DNA of 64,000 bases from Winogradskyella forsetii (GTDB taxonomy: Bacteria > Bacteroidota > Bacteroidia > Flavobacteriales > Flavobacteriaceae): the NCBI RefSeq assembly GCF_013394595.1, contig NZ_CP053348.1, forward strand, positions 4,250,501 through 4,314,500, in the 5' to 3' direction. Position numbers and translations under genes: made by a program. Of this stretch, positions 52,979 to 63,005 are shown piece after piece. Each line of letters starts with the position of its first letter. Position 1 is the first letter of the stretch. The notes below the pieces were generated by a model that worked only from the letters and a program-made list of their open reading frames with translations, searched no databases and was not told the DNA's origin.

Positions 52979-54661
52979 ATGAAGAAAAAACACGAAAGAA
53001 CAAGAGCGCAAGAAAGCTCTAGTGCTATAGAACGCATGTACATTACTATGCGCCATCTTTTTAATCGTGGATTTTATAAACCCATGGGAGTTTCCGGAGA
53101 GACACTACGTGAAGCCTTGTTACTGCTTCGCCCAGAAATCTATGGTTCTATTGGAGAAGAAAAGGCAGAATTGGAAGGTTTATTATATGTAGTGGACCGT
53201 TTGCCACAAGGCATTGAAGAATGTACGTTTATAAATCTTACCAGTGACGAAGGTTATGCTAATTCGCATTTTAAGGCTATCATTCCACCAAAAAGAAGAC
53301 GTAATTGCTATCGCATAGATGATGAGCAAATGAATATTGAAATCACAAGAGGTCGCTCTGAGATTTACGATATTTTAACCCATCTTACATTTATTTTTGT
53401 TGAGTCGCATAAAATAAGTAAACGTGTTATTATTGATGAAGAAGGGACGACGGTAAGGGATTGGCAGAAGTTAGAAAATGCGGTAACTTCAACAAAAAAA
53501 CTGACGCAGAAAGAGCGTGAAATAGCTATTACACATACGGCAAATATCTTAGGAAGAACGTTTAATGAATTGACCGAAGCGTATCCAAAATTTGCTACTG
53601 ACAGTCAACCAGAACGCTTATTGCACATTGTGTATTGGTTGGGGAAATTAGCCATTGAGGAAACGATAAATAATAACAAGCGTACAATTACATTTAGTCC
53701 TGTTTTAAGGGAACGCTTAGGGCATCACATCCATGGCGAAGCTTGGGCAGAAACGATTAAATCTGCTTTACATAAAAATGGACTTTTAGAACGACCAATC
53801 CACATCATAAGTGCCAATATGCATAGTGTTATGAACTCTTTGTTTGCTAAGGGAACACTCAAGGGAGCGGATGCTAAAAAAGATATTTTTCAGACTTACG
53901 AAGCTTTAAGTGATTCCAAAAATTCAGCGTTACGCAATAAAGTGGAAAAATCAGCGTTGCAAAATGGGATGATTCTTATTAAAGACAGTTCTGGAACGAA
54001 TATAGATATTCAGATTTTTGATACGGATAAAATTAATTTTTCTAATTCCGAATTTAAGTACCTAGAAAAAACTAAAGAGAACAAAGCTGTTATTTTTGTT
54101 ATGGATTATGCGTTTGGTGAACAAGCTTATGAAACTTTAGACGAATTATTAAAGCCTATCGAAGTTGATGGGAAAGATGTTCACTTAGATGTGAAATCCA
54201 TTTCCATAATGGGAAAAGCAGGTATTTTAGAAGGCGGAAAAGGGGACATAATGATTCCAAACGCACATATTTTTGAAGGGACAGCTGACAACTATCCATT
54301 TAAAAACGAACTGAGTAAAAACGATTTATTGGATTGTGGTGTTTCTGTATATGAAGGTACTATGGTTACTGTTTTAGGAACCTCACTTCAAAATAAGGAA
54401 ATATTGAAATTCTTTAAGAACTCAACATGGAATGTTATTGGTTTAGAGATGGAAGGCGCACACTACCAAAAAGCTGTACAAGCGGCATCCAAAGTAAGAA
54501 GTAGTATTAATGAAGATGTAAAAGTAAGATATGCGTATTATGCAAGTGATAATCCTCTAGAAACAGGAAGCACCTTAGCCTCTGGTGGTTTAGGAACCTC
54601 TGGAGTAAAACCAACATACATCATTACAAAAAAGATTTTAGAACAAATATTTAATTCATAA
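52979..54661 (+). CDS. DUF6909 family protein with nucleoside-phosphorylase-like C-terminus
   Basis: 560 residues, soluble, conserved in Bacteroidota. The N-terminus has ITMRHLFNRGFYKPMGVSGE and LREALLLLRPEIYGSIGEEK. The central helical part has KLTQKEREIAITHTANILGR. From about residue 370 the sequence has VIFVMDYAFGEQAYE, VKSISIMGKAGILEGGKGD, VSVYEGTMVTVLGTSLQNKE and WNVIGLEMEGAHYQKAV. The G-x-E-M-E-G-A pattern recalls the ribose-binding EMExA of purine nucleoside phosphorylases, so a base-release or phosphorolysis reaction is conceivable but not shown. It may share a transcript with GH3 or use its own promoter. Confidence 0.8.
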   Translation: MKKKHERTRAQESSSAIERMYITMRHLFNRGFYKPMGVSGETLREALLLLRPEIYGSIGEEKAELEGLLYVVDRLPQGIEECTFINLTSDEGYANSHFKAIIPPKRRRNCYRIDDEQMNIEITRGRSEIYDILTHLTFIFVESHKISKRVIIDEEGTTVRDWQKLENAVTSTKKLTQKEREIAITHTANILGRTFNELTEAYPKFATDSQPERLLHIVYWLGKLAIEETINNNKRTITFSPVLRERLGHHIHGEAWAETIKSALHKNGLLERPIHIISANMHSVMNSLFAKGTLKGADAKKDIFQTYEALSDSKNSALRNKVEKSALQNGMILIKDSSGTNIDIQIFDTDKINFSNSEFKYLEKTKENKAVIFVMDYAFGEQAYETLDELLKPIEVDGKDVHLDVKSISIMGKAGILEGGKGDIMIPNAHIFEGTADNYPFKNELSKNDLLDCGVSVYEGTMVTVLGTSLQNKEILKFFKNSTWNVIGLEMEGAHYQKAVQAASKVRSSINEDVKVRYAYYASDNPLETGSTLASGGLGTSGVKPTYIITKKILEQIFNS

Positions 54662-54664
54662 TTT

Positions 54665-55717
54665 ATGAGTGAAAAATTACCACAACAACCTCAAAACGAA
54701 GAGGTTGATTTAGGGCAGTTGTTTAATGCAATTGGGAATTTATTTCAAAGACTATTTAACTTCATTGGTAAGCTATTTAAAGGTCTTTTTTCTATTATCA
54801 TTTATGCTATAAAACCGCTTATCGTCTATTTTAAATTTGTTTTAGTAATAATAGTAATCACAACAATATTAGGCTACATTTATCAAAGGACTAAAGCTCC
54901 AGTATATTATTCTAATATGGTTGTTAAACCTAACTTTGATTCTAAATACCAACTCTCAAGCAATATAGACTATTTTAATGCACTAATAAGTACAGAAAAC
55001 ATTGCTGAGTTATCAAATATTTTTGAAATTGATTCTACCTATGCAAAAGAATTAGTAAGTTTTGAATTAGAGCCAGGTCCAGAAACCCAAAATGATTTAT
55101 TTATAGAATATGATGAGTATGTGCAATCGATAGATACCTCTTTGGTCGATGAACTGAGTTATGTTGAATATATAAAGAATAGAGATTTAATGTCGGGAAG
55201 ATTGTTTGCAATAAAAGCCAGATCAACTAAAATTGATATTTTCCCTAAATTACAACAAGGGTTCAAAAAGACTTTTGAAAATGACTTTTCTGAACATCAA
55301 AAAAAGATTAGGGATACGGTTGCTTATTTAGAACGTCAATCTTTAAACATGCAGTTAGAACGCTTAGATAGTATTCAAAAGACCTATTTAGAAGCCATTA
55401 GAAACGAGTCTAACAACCCCAATTTATCACTCGGTTTTGGTAATGCATTACCACTTCAGGAAGAAAAAACCGCTACAAAAGAATATGACTTATTTTTAAA
55501 AGAACAAGAACTTAGAAGAAATCTGAATAGATTAAACCAGACTGTTGCAGAAGAAAACACGTATTATGATGTTTTGTCTGGTTTTGATAAAATGGGCAAA
55601 AGAGATAAAAGTTTTACGCGACGATATACAATGTTATTTCCGGTCTTAGCCTTAATGCTTTTCATATTAGGGTTTTTAGCAGTTAAGGCGTTTAATTATA
55701 TTAAGAACTATAAGTAA
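54665..55717 (+). CDS. Wzz-like polysaccharide chain-length protein
   Basis: 350 residues. An N-terminal cytoplasmic/amphipathic stretch is followed by one transmembrane helix (YFKFVLVIIVITTILGYIY, about 60-80). A large periplasmic domain with helices (RDTVAYLERQSLNMQLERLD, RRNLNRLNQTVAEENTY) follows, and then a second helix at the C-terminus (MLFPVLALMLFILGFLAV). This two-helix plus periplasmic-coil arrangement is the Wzz fold, which sets O-antigen chain length. It starts 3 bp after the DUF6909 gene and leads into the polysaccharide genes. No tyrosine-kinase domain is present. Confidence 0.78.
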   Translation: MSEKLPQQPQNEEVDLGQLFNAIGNLFQRLFNFIGKLFKGLFSIIIYAIKPLIVYFKFVLVIIVITTILGYIYQRTKAPVYYSNMVVKPNFDSKYQLSSNIDYFNALISTENIAELSNIFEIDSTYAKELVSFELEPGPETQNDLFIEYDEYVQSIDTSLVDELSYVEYIKNRDLMSGRLFAIKARSTKIDIFPKLQQGFKKTFENDFSEHQKKIRDTVAYLERQSLNMQLERLDSIQKTYLEAIRNESNNPNLSLGFGNALPLQEEKTATKEYDLFLKEQELRRNLNRLNQTVAEENTYYDVLSGFDKMGKRDKSFTRRYTMLFPVLALMLFILGFLAVKAFNYIKNYK

Positions 55718-55826
55718 AAATGTAATTGCAGTTTTGTAGCGTAGGTTCTATTATAAACTGTAATTGAATTATTAACTATAGTGGTAACTAGGAAAAGCAC
55801 TTATCCGTTTATTATTGAAAGAAAGC

Positions 55827-56375
55827 ATGATTGTAAAAGAGACCAAACTAAAAGGATGTTTTATTATAAAGCCTCAAGTTTTTAAAGATAAACGTGGTTA
55901 TTTTTTAGAAAGCTATAATCAGGCGACTTTCAACGAAGCTTTAAGTATTGATATTAATTTTGTTCAAGATAACGAATCACAATCATCTAAAGGAGTGCTT
56001 AGGGGACTACATTACCAACGTGGTGAACATGCACAATCAAAGTTAGTTAGAGTTGTAAAAGGTAGGGTTTTAGATGTTGTTGTAGATATTCGCAAAAGTT
56101 CTCCAACCTATGGCAAGCATGTGTCTATTGAACTTTCCGAAGAAAATAAGATGCAATTTTTTGTACCTAAAGGGTTTGCCCATGGGTTTTTGGTATTGGA
56201 AGATGATACTATTTTTAGTTATAAGTGCGATAATTTTTATAATAAGGAGTCTGAAGCAGGCATTATTTATAATGATAAAGGTTTGAATATTGATTGGCAC
56301 TTGCCTGTTTCTGATTTAATTCTTTCCGAAAAAGATTTAATTCTACCATTTTTTAAAGACGTAGAGCCATGTTAA
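55827..56375 (+). CDS. rfbC: dTDP-4-dehydrorhamnose 3,5-epimerase
   Basis: The third step to dTDP-L-rhamnose; cytoplasmic cupin enzyme of 182 residues. The start at ATG 55827 gives MIVKETKLKGCFIIKPQVFK, the family N-terminus; an in-frame TTG 12 bases earlier is less likely. GVLRGLHYQRGEHAQSKLVR carries the catalytic His; FVPKGFAHGFLVLED and IFSYKCDNFYN are conserved. It overlaps rfbD by 7 bases. The first two enzymes of the pathway (rfbA, rfbB) are not in this window. Confidence 0.94.
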   Translation: MIVKETKLKGCFIIKPQVFKDKRGYFLESYNQATFNEALSIDINFVQDNESQSSKGVLRGLHYQRGEHAQSKLVRVVKGRVLDVVVDIRKSSPTYGKHVSIELSEENKMQFFVPKGFAHGFLVLEDDTIFSYKCDNFYNKESEAGIIYNDKGLNIDWHLPVSDLILSEKDLILPFFKDVEPC

Positions 56376-57232
56376 AAGTGCTAGTTACCGGTAAGGACGG
56401 TCAGTTAGCGCATTGTATAAATAGCGTAGCTGATCAATACCCTAATCTTGAATGTTTTTTCAAATCTTCTTCTGAATTGGATATTACCAATTTTGAAGAA
56501 GTAGGTTCTGTTTTTGGTCTTGAACAATTTGATTATTGTATTAATTGTGCTGCCTATACAAATGTTGACGAAGCTGAGACTGAACAGGAATTAGCATTTA
56601 ACATTAATAAGTTAGGTGCCGAAAATTTAGCACAGGCATGCGTTAAATATTCTGTAACTTTAATACATGTTTCTACTGATTTTGTATTTGACGGTATGTT
56701 GCCTGAACCATATAAAGAAGATTCTAAAAAGAACCCATTAGGTGTTTATGGTAGAACTAAGCTTGAAGGTGAAAAAGTAATTATAGCAACATTAAAAAAT
56801 CATTTTATTTTAAGAACGTCTTGGCTGTATTCAGAATATGGAAATAATTTTTTAAAAACTATGCTAAGATTAGCAAGAGAGCGAGATGAAATAAGTGTTG
56901 TTGACGACCAAATTGGCAGTCCAACTTACGCAGTAGATTTGGCAAAAGTTTTATTGAGAATAGTTGAAAGTAAGAGCTCTTCCTATGGAATTTATCATTA
57001 TAGTAATAAAGGTGCTATTAGTTGGTATGATTTTGCAGAAGAAATTTTTAGACTAAGTGAAAGCACAATAAGGCTCAATAAAATTAAAACTAAGGATTAT
57101 CCAACAAAAGCTAATCGACCTAAGTATAGTGTTTTAGATACATCTAAAATTGAAGAAACCTTAGGAGTTAAAATTTCCAAATGGAATGAAAGTCTGGAAA
57201 GTGCATTTTATTTTCTAGAAAAACAAAACTAA
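56369..57232 (+). CDS. rfbD: dTDP-4-dehydrorhamnose reductase
   Basis: The last step to dTDP-L-rhamnose; an SDR of 287 residues. The NAD(P)-binding motif is VLVTGKDGQLAH (4-15). The substrate-binding YGRTKLEGE carries the catalytic Tyr/Lys of the Y-x-x-x-K pair, with HVSTDFVFDG upstream. The C-terminal KANRPKYSVLDTSKIEETLG is normal. Start overlaps rfbC by 7 bases, indicating coupling. 159 bp separate it from wecB, where a promoter-like element lies. Confidence 0.95.
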   Translation: MLKVLVTGKDGQLAHCINSVADQYPNLECFFKSSSELDITNFEEVGSVFGLEQFDYCINCAAYTNVDEAETEQELAFNINKLGAENLAQACVKYSVTLIHVSTDFVFDGMLPEPYKEDSKKNPLGVYGRTKLEGEKVIIATLKNHFILRTSWLYSEYGNNFLKTMLRLARERDEISVVDDQIGSPTYAVDLAKVLLRIVESKSSSYGIYHYSNKGAISWYDFAEEIFRLSESTIRLNKIKTKDYPTKANRPKYSVLDTSKIEETLGVKISKWNESLESAFYFLEKQN

Positions 57233-57338
57233 GAAGAAACTAACTCAATTATTTAAGGATTTGATTACCTGCTTTAATTACTACTAATATTTCACATGCT
57301 TTAACAGCTCATTGTATAGCTCGATTCATTAATATTAG

Positions 57339-57346
57339 TATTTTTG
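57339..57346 (+). promoter_or_regulatory. -7 element TATTTTTG upstream of wecB
   Basis: Matches TAnnTTTG, 45 bases before the wecB ATG. It suggests a second transcript within the polysaccharide cluster. Confidence 0.5.
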
Positions 57347-57391
57347 TAAGAATATAGTTTTTATAGTCCTAATAGCTACCAAAATGCCTGC

Positions 57392-58519
57392 ATGAAAAAA
57401 AAAAATCTAATCATTTTTGGAACCCGCCCAGAAGCCATAAAAATGGCACCTCTAGTTAAAATGTTTTTGAAGTATTCCAATGAATTTGAGACTAAAGTTT
57501 GTATTACTGCACAACATAGAGAAATGTTGGATCAAGTTTTGGATTTTTTTAGTATTGTAGCAGATTATGATTTAGATTTAATGAAGCCTAATCAAAACCT
57601 CTATTCTTTAACATCAGAAATAATAGTAGGTCTCAAGCCAATTTTAGAAGGGTTTAAACCAGATTATGTTTATGTTCATGGTGATACAACAACAACAATG
57701 TCTGCTAGTATTGCTGCATTCTATTCTGGAGCCAAAGTGTGCCATGTAGAGGCGGGTCTGAGAACATTTAATAGACGCTCACCATTCCCAGAGGAAATAA
57801 ACAGAAGTATTACTGGCCGTGTTTCAGATTATCATTTTGCACCAACTATAACTTCTAAGGAAAATTTATTAAACGAGCACATAAAAGAGTCTAATATCTT
57901 AGTTACTGGTAATACAGTGATAGATGCTTTAAACTATAGTTCAGATGTTGTGAATTCTGAAGATTATTTAGACAATGATGTAGAAGAACTAAAGACCATC
58001 GTAGAACCTTCAAAACGATTAATTTTAGTAACTGGACATAGACGAGAGAATCATGGAGAAGGATTTATTAACATTTGTTCGGCACTAAAAAAAATAGCTC
58101 AAAATCATAAGGATATTCAAATTATATATCCTGTTCATTTAAATCCTAATGTTCAGAAGCCGGTTTATGAATTACTTGGTTATGAAGAAAATATTAGATT
58201 AATTAAGCCGTTATCATATCCAGCTTTTGTATGGTTAATGAATAGATCCTATTTAATTATTACAGATAGTGGAGGAGTACAAGAGGAAGCGCCAAGTTTG
58301 GGCAAACCTGTTTTAGTAATGAGAGACACTACAGAACGACCCGAGGCGGTAGAAGTTGGCACAGTAAGATTAGTAGGTACAGATACCGTTAAAATAGTAA
58401 GTGAAACAGAACGACTTTTAAGCGATAAGAAAAGCTATGATACAATGAGTAAACTTCATAATCCTTATGGTGATGGGAAAGCTTGCCAACGTATTGTTGA
58501 TTTTATTTTAAATATGTAA
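57392..58519 (+). CDS. wecB: UDP-N-acetylglucosamine 2-epimerase (non-hydrolysing)
   Basis: Converts UDP-GlcNAc to UDP-ManNAc, the precursor of ManNAcA. 375 residues, typical length. Signatures are [15 protein letters not shown] at 6-20, [20 protein letters not shown] near 115-134, [13 protein letters not shown] and [20 protein letters not shown]. Start at ATG 57392 ([10 protein letters not shown]). The dehydrogenase gene wecC follows 1 bp after the stop, so the two form one functional pair. Confidence 0.95.
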   Translation: MKKKNLIIFGTRPEAIKMAPLVKMFLKYSNEFETKVCITAQHREMLDQVLDFFSIVADYDLDLMKPNQNLYSLTSEIIVGLKPILEGFKPDYVYVHGDTTTTMSASIAAFYSGAKVCHVEAGLRTFNRRSPFPEEINRSITGRVSDYHFAPTITSKENLLNEHIKESNILVTGNTVIDALNYSSDVVNSEDYLDNDVEELKTIVEPSKRLILVTGHRRENHGEGFINICSALKKIAQNHKDIQIIYPVHLNPNVQKPVYELLGYEENIRLIKPLSYPAFVWLMNRSYLIITDSGGVQEEAPSLGKPVLVMRDTTERPEAVEVGTVRLVGTDTVKIVSETERLLSDKKSYDTMSKLHNPYGDGKACQRIVDFILNM

Positions 58520-58520
58520 T

Positions 58521-59732
58521 ATGAATAAACCCGAAGTTGTAATGATTGGTTTGGGTTATATAGGTTTGCCTACAGCAGCCTTAATAGCTCAAAATAACAT
58601 TTATGTTCATGGAGTTGATACTAATCCAAATATCGTAGACACCATAAACGAAGGCAAAATACATATAATTGAACCAGATTTAGACGTTGCAGTCGCAAAT
58701 GCAGTTAGTTCTGGCCATTTAAAGGCAGCTATTAAGCCTGTAGAAGCAAATACCTATTTAATTGTTGTGCCAACACCATTTAAGGCCAAAAACGAACCAG
58801 ACATATCGTTTGTAGAAACGGCAACGAAAGCGATTATACCATTATTAAAACCTGATGATTTATATATTATTGAATCTACATCACCTATCGGTACGACAGA
58901 AAAAATGATGCATTTAATTTATTCTGAACGCCCAGAGTTAGAGAACAAATTAAATATCGCTTATTGTCCAGAACGTGTTTTACCAGGAAACGTTATGTAT
59001 GAGTTGGTTAACAATGATAGAGTCGTTGGAGGTGTAAATGAAAGCTCAACCGAGAAAGCCATACAGTTTTATAAAAAATTTATAAATGGTGATTTACATG
59101 AAACAAACGCTCGTACAGCAGAAATGTGTAAATTAGTAGAGAACTCATCTCGAGATGTCCAAATTGCTTTTGCAAACGAATTATCATTGATTTGTGATAA
59201 AGCAGATATTAATGTCTGGGAATTAATAACATTAGCCAATAAGCATCCACGTGTCAATATTTTGCAACCTGGCTGTGGTGTAGGCGGTCATTGTATAGCG
59301 GTAGATCCTTATTTTATAGTCTCGGATTACCCAAGAGAATCGCAAATTATCGGAAAAGCCAGAGAAATCAACAATTATAAATCTTTTTGGTGTGCTGAAA
59401 AAATACAATCTACAAAACTAGAATTTGAATTGAAACATGGAAGAAAGCCGAGTGTAGCTTTAATGGGTCTTGCTTTTAAACCAAATATAGATGACTTAAG
59501 AGAATCTCCTGCCAAATATATTACTCAAAAAGTTCTACAAAATTCAAATAATGAAGAATATTTTATCGTTGAGCCTAATATTAAAAATCATAAGGTTTTT
59601 AAATTAACGAATTACGCAGAAGCTGCTAAAAAAGCAAATATTATTGTGTTTTTAGTAGCTCATAGTGAATTTTCAAAAATTAACCCTAAGCCAGAACAAA
59701 TAGTTTTAGATTTTTGTGGTGTTAGAAAATAA
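58521..59732 (+). CDS. wecC: UDP-N-acetyl-D-mannosamine dehydrogenase
   Basis: Oxidises UDP-ManNAc to UDP-ManNAcA with NAD+. 403 residues of the UDP-sugar dehydrogenase family. The NAD site is MIGLGYIGLPTAALIA (8-23). ENSSRDVQIAFANE carries the usual active-site segment, and GCGVGGHCIAVDPYF has the catalytic Cys. GLAFKPNIDDLRESP is also typical. It follows wecB by 1 bp and precedes wzx by 5 bp. Confidence 0.94.
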   Translation: MNKPEVVMIGLGYIGLPTAALIAQNNIYVHGVDTNPNIVDTINEGKIHIIEPDLDVAVANAVSSGHLKAAIKPVEANTYLIVVPTPFKAKNEPDISFVETATKAIIPLLKPDDLYIIESTSPIGTTEKMMHLIYSERPELENKLNIAYCPERVLPGNVMYELVNNDRVVGGVNESSTEKAIQFYKKFINGDLHETNARTAEMCKLVENSSRDVQIAFANELSLICDKADINVWELITLANKHPRVNILQPGCGVGGHCIAVDPYFIVSDYPRESQIIGKAREINNYKSFWCAEKIQSTKLEFELKHGRKPSVALMGLAFKPNIDDLRESPAKYITQKVLQNSNNEEYFIVEPNIKNHKVFKLTNYAEAAKKANIIVFLVAHSEFSKINPKPEQIVLDFCGVRK

Positions 59733-59737
59733 GAATT

Positions 59738-60895
59738 TTGAAAAAATATTTTATTTATGGCAGTTCAATATTATTTAGTAGAGGCTTAGAGTATTTAATA
59801 CTACTAATAGCTCCATTATATCTTACAAAAGAGAATTATGGGAGTCTCGAGTTTTATAAAAAAATAATTGAACTTGGTGCAGCTATGCTGACTTTTGGAT
59901 TGCCAACATTGATATTGAGTTACCCTAAAAGTAAAGAGAGTAAAGTTCACTTTACCTTGATGGCTTTAATCTTCATTTCTACTTTAGCAATAATAGCAGC
60001 ACCTTTTCTTAGTATTCTTAATTACTTATTTTTATTAATACCAATTTATTTTCATTCTATTTTTTTTAACAATGGAATTATAGCTCCGTTTCTTTTAACT
60101 TTTAAAGGGAGCAACTATGCATCGCTATACAAAACCATAATATCATTTGTGTTTTATACGATTGTATTAATTACTATTTTTTACTCAAACAACCCGAATT
60201 TAGCATTTGTATATGTTAATTATTTGCTATTGCCTTTATTGTTATTGTATACGATATTTTACATATACAAAAACAATATTATTTTTCGAACACTAAAGAG
60301 ATACTGGACTATCTTTAAACGACTAATTATAAGCTCATTAACAATTGTAGTGAGCAATTTTGCAAATATGATGTTTTTATATACCGATATATTAATTATA
60401 AAAATACTCTCAAATACAGCAGACATAGAAATCGCAAATTATAGTTTTTCGTTAAACATTGCTAATGCTTTGATCATTATACCATTAACATTGGTTCAGG
60501 TTGATATAGAAAAATTAAAAAACAACTTAAATTATGCAAAATTGCTTCGAAAAAAAATCTTATATCTAGTTGCTATTATGACTATTGTCTTAGTTTTCCT
60601 GTTTATGTTTTTGATACATTTTTATTTTCAAAACTATAATTCGGTGCTATATATATTTGTGATAATTTTAGTAGCTAAATTTTTTCAAGCTATTTCTGTA
60701 TCTTATGGTGCAGTAATCATAATTAGAAAAATGTTTTCGCAAAATTTAACAATTAACCTCATAGCTCTACTATGCAATATTACTTTAAGTTACATTTTTT
60801 ATGATCAATTAGGACTAATAGGGATAGCGCTCTCTAGTTTGCTATGTTTAATAATTAGATTCATTCTATTGGTAAAAGTTAATAATAGAGCGTGA
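59738..60895 (+). CDS. Polysaccharide flippase (Wzx/MATE-like)
   Basis: Membrane protein of 385 residues with about 11 hydrophobic segments, moving lipid-linked repeat units across the inner membrane. The N-terminal KYFIYGSSILFSRGLEYLIL and LTKENYGSLEFYK match the Polysacc_synt/Wzx fold. TTG at 59738 is the probable start; the first ATG would remove the first helix. The gene is very A+T-rich compared with wecB/wecC, which is common for wzx genes. It is 5 bp after wecC and 11 bp before the next gene. Its length is slightly short for Wzx (400-480). Confidence 0.82.
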   Translation: MKKYFIYGSSILFSRGLEYLILLIAPLYLTKENYGSLEFYKKIIELGAAMLTFGLPTLILSYPKSKESKVHFTLMALIFISTLAIIAAPFLSILNYLFLLIPIYFHSIFFNNGIIAPFLLTFKGSNYASLYKTIISFVFYTIVLITIFYSNNPNLAFVYVNYLLLPLLLLYTIFYIYKNNIIFRTLKRYWTIFKRLIISSLTIVVSNFANMMFLYTDILIIKILSNTADIEIANYSFSLNIANALIIIPLTLVQVDIEKLKNNLNYAKLLRKKILYLVAIMTIVLVFLFMFLIHFYFQNYNSVLYIFVIILVAKFFQAISVSYGAVIIIRKMFSQNLTINLIALLCNITLSYIFYDQLGLIGIALSSLLCLIIRFILLVKVNNRA

Positions 60896-60906
60896 TTTAA
60901 AAGTGT

Positions 60907-62151
60907 ATGAAGCTAAAATTAAAATACATAAATAATTTTATTATCCTTCTACCAATCATTATGGTTTTTGCTGGTGAAATAATTGGCTACATCTACCCAT
61001 CATTATCATCTGCAATAAAAGTAGTAACATGTTTGGCTTTACTTTTTCCTATTTGGTTAAAAATCAGAATACCAAATAAGTTGCTTTTAGCACTATTGGT
61101 TTTTATAGTGTTTTTTATTATTGCTTTTTATCGATCTTTTAATTATAGTGCTGCACTAGAAGATGGGATAAGGTATATTTTTCCAATTGCGGTACTTTTA
61201 TATGGCTATTATAATAAACATAAGCTTAAACTTTTTGTTGGATTCATTATCATTTTTGCCATCCTAAATTTTATTGTACAATTAAAAAATTATTATCATT
61301 TCTATATTGATCCACAACGGCAATGGTTTTATACAAGATATTTTATTGAGAGCCAAAATAGAACGGTTTATTGGTCTCCAAAAACATTTGGTGTGCTGAG
61401 AGCTACAGGCTTAGTAATCTTTTTTGGTGCTTTTGGAGTTTTAAATTTTATAGCTTTTTGGCTTACACATTACTTTTATTTTGGTAAGTATAGGAAAATT
61501 TGCTTATCAATTTTTTTTATAAGTATATTTTTAAGTATATCGTATAAAACTATTAGTTTCTTTTTGATCACACTTGCCATAAAATATTACAAAAAACTAA
61601 AATATTTGTTAATCTTGCCTCCTTTGATTATGGGTTTGTATTTCTTAGTTGGGAATGAGTTACGTAGTATCATAGAACAATCGATTGAAGTAAGATTAAG
61701 TCTTTATGTTACTGAGGGAAACTCGGCAAGATCAGAATCCTATAGAGTTATGTTCGACGAGATTAGAAGCTTTAATTTATTCGGAAATGGAATTGGCGTT
61801 TTTGGTGGGCCAGCATCAACTAAATATAATTCCCCTTACTATGATGAGGTTGACTTTAATTGGTACGATACAAATTATATTGCTACTACAGATACTTATT
61901 ATCCACATTTATTTGTAGAGTTGGGTATTTTGGGAGGTTTATCTTATTTAATGGTTTTGCTCATCCCATTATTAATTAAAAGTATTAAATATAGGAAGCT
62001 CGAGATTTTAGGTATTATTTATGGGATGTTATTTTTTGATGCCTTATTTTCGTTTTCAATTAACAACTTAGTAATGCTTACGGTGACTATTTTATTTGTT
62101 TATCCAATTGTTTATGATTCTAATCCACAAGTTGAATTATCACATGATTAA
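60907..62151 (+). CDS. O-antigen polymerase/ligase-like protein (Wzy)
   Basis: 414 residues with about 11 hydrophobic segments and one larger polar loop (about 270-330) containing EGNSARSESYRVMFDE, GNGIGVFGG and YPHLFVELGILGGLSYLM. The pattern of a big periplasmic loop with R and H residues before the last helices is that of O-antigen polymerases and ligases (Wzy_C/WaaL). Sequence identity among these proteins is low, so Wzy versus WaaL cannot be decided; context with Wzx and Wzz favours Wzy. It is very A+T-rich. It starts 11 bp after wzx. Confidence 0.78.
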   Translation: MKLKLKYINNFIILLPIIMVFAGEIIGYIYPSLSSAIKVVTCLALLFPIWLKIRIPNKLLLALLVFIVFFIIAFYRSFNYSAALEDGIRYIFPIAVLLYGYYNKHKLKLFVGFIIIFAILNFIVQLKNYYHFYIDPQRQWFYTRYFIESQNRTVYWSPKTFGVLRATGLVIFFGAFGVLNFIAFWLTHYFYFGKYRKICLSIFFISIFLSISYKTISFFLITLAIKYYKKLKYLLILPPLIMGLYFLVGNELRSIIEQSIEVRLSLYVTEGNSARSESYRVMFDEIRSFNLFGNGIGVFGGPASTKYNSPYYDEVDFNWYDTNYIATTDTYYPHLFVELGILGGLSYLMVLLIPLLIKSIKYRKLEILGIIYGMLFFDALFSFSINNLVMLTVTILFVYPIVYDSNPQVELSHD

Positions 62152-62186
62152 TGAATTATTTAAATGATTTGCACATATTATAACAA

Positions 62187-62194
62187 TACCTTTG
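62187..62194 (+). promoter_or_regulatory. -7 element TACCTTTG upstream of rfbF
   Basis: Matches TAnnTTTG, 34 bases before the rfbF ATG; a TTTG at 62168-62171 lies 15 bases upstream. Confidence 0.5.
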
Positions 62195-62228
62195 TAAAAC
62201 ATTTGTTTAAGAAGTTAAAAAGAACAGT

Positions 62229-63005
62229 ATGAAAGCAGTATTATTAGCAGGTGGTTTCGGAACCAGATTAAGTGAAGAAACCCAAAATATTCCTAAGCCA
62301 ATGGTTACTATAGGCAGTAAGCCAATACTATGGCATATAATGAAAACATATTCAAGTTATGGTATCAACGATTTCATTATTTTATTGGGTTATAAAGGCT
62401 ATGTAATTAAAGAATATTTTGCTAATTATTTTTTGCACCAAAGCGATGTAACAATCGATTTAAAAAATAATAATTTAGAGATTTTAAATAATTCGGCCGA
62501 GCCATGGAAGGTTACCTTGATAGATACAGGGTTACATACAATGACTGGTGGGCGAGTAAAAAGAGTTCAAGAATTAATTAATGGTGAGCGATTTATGCTT
62601 ACTTATGGCGACGGAGTGGCAGATATTAATATCGATGAGCTTTTAAAAACACACGCAGAACACGGGAAGGCGATTACTATGACCGCTGTTCAACCAGAGG
62701 GAAGGTTCGGCTCATTAAAAATTGTTGGCGATCAAAAAATAGCTTCTTTCGAAGAGAAACCAAAAGGAGATGGAACATGGATTAATGGAGGTTATTTTGT
62801 TTGCGAACCTAAGGTTTTCGATTATATAACAGAAGGAGATAAAACTATTTTTGAGAAAACACCTTTAGAAAACTTAGCTAAAGATGGAGAACTTTACTCG
62901 TATAAGCATTTTGGATTTTGGAAACCAATGGATACCTTGAGGGACAATAAGGTTTTAAATGAATTGTGGGACACAAATAATGCTAAATGGAAAATATGGA
63001 AATAG
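62229..63005 (+). CDS. rfbF: Glucose-1-phosphate cytidylyltransferase
   Basis: Forms CDP-glucose from CTP and glucose 1-phosphate; cytoplasmic. 258 residues, normal length. The nucleotidyltransferase signature is LLAGGFGTRLSEET (5-18), with PKPMVTIGSKPILWHIMK and MLTYGDGVADIN; the C-terminal FWKPMDTLRDNKVLNELWD is diagnostic of RfbF. The start ATG 62229 has its own promoter-like element. rfbG begins 10 bases before its stop. CDP-glucose feeds synthesis of deoxy and dideoxy sugars. Confidence 0.95.
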   Translation: MKAVLLAGGFGTRLSEETQNIPKPMVTIGSKPILWHIMKTYSSYGINDFIILLGYKGYVIKEYFANYFLHQSDVTIDLKNNNLEILNNSAEPWKVTLIDTGLHTMTGGRVKRVQELINGERFMLTYGDGVADINIDELLKTHAEHGKAITMTAVQPEGRFGSLKIVGDQKIASFEEKPKGDGTWINGGYFVCEPKVFDYITEGDKTIFEKTPLENLAKDGELYSYKHFGFWKPMDTLRDNKVLNELWDTNNAKWKIWK

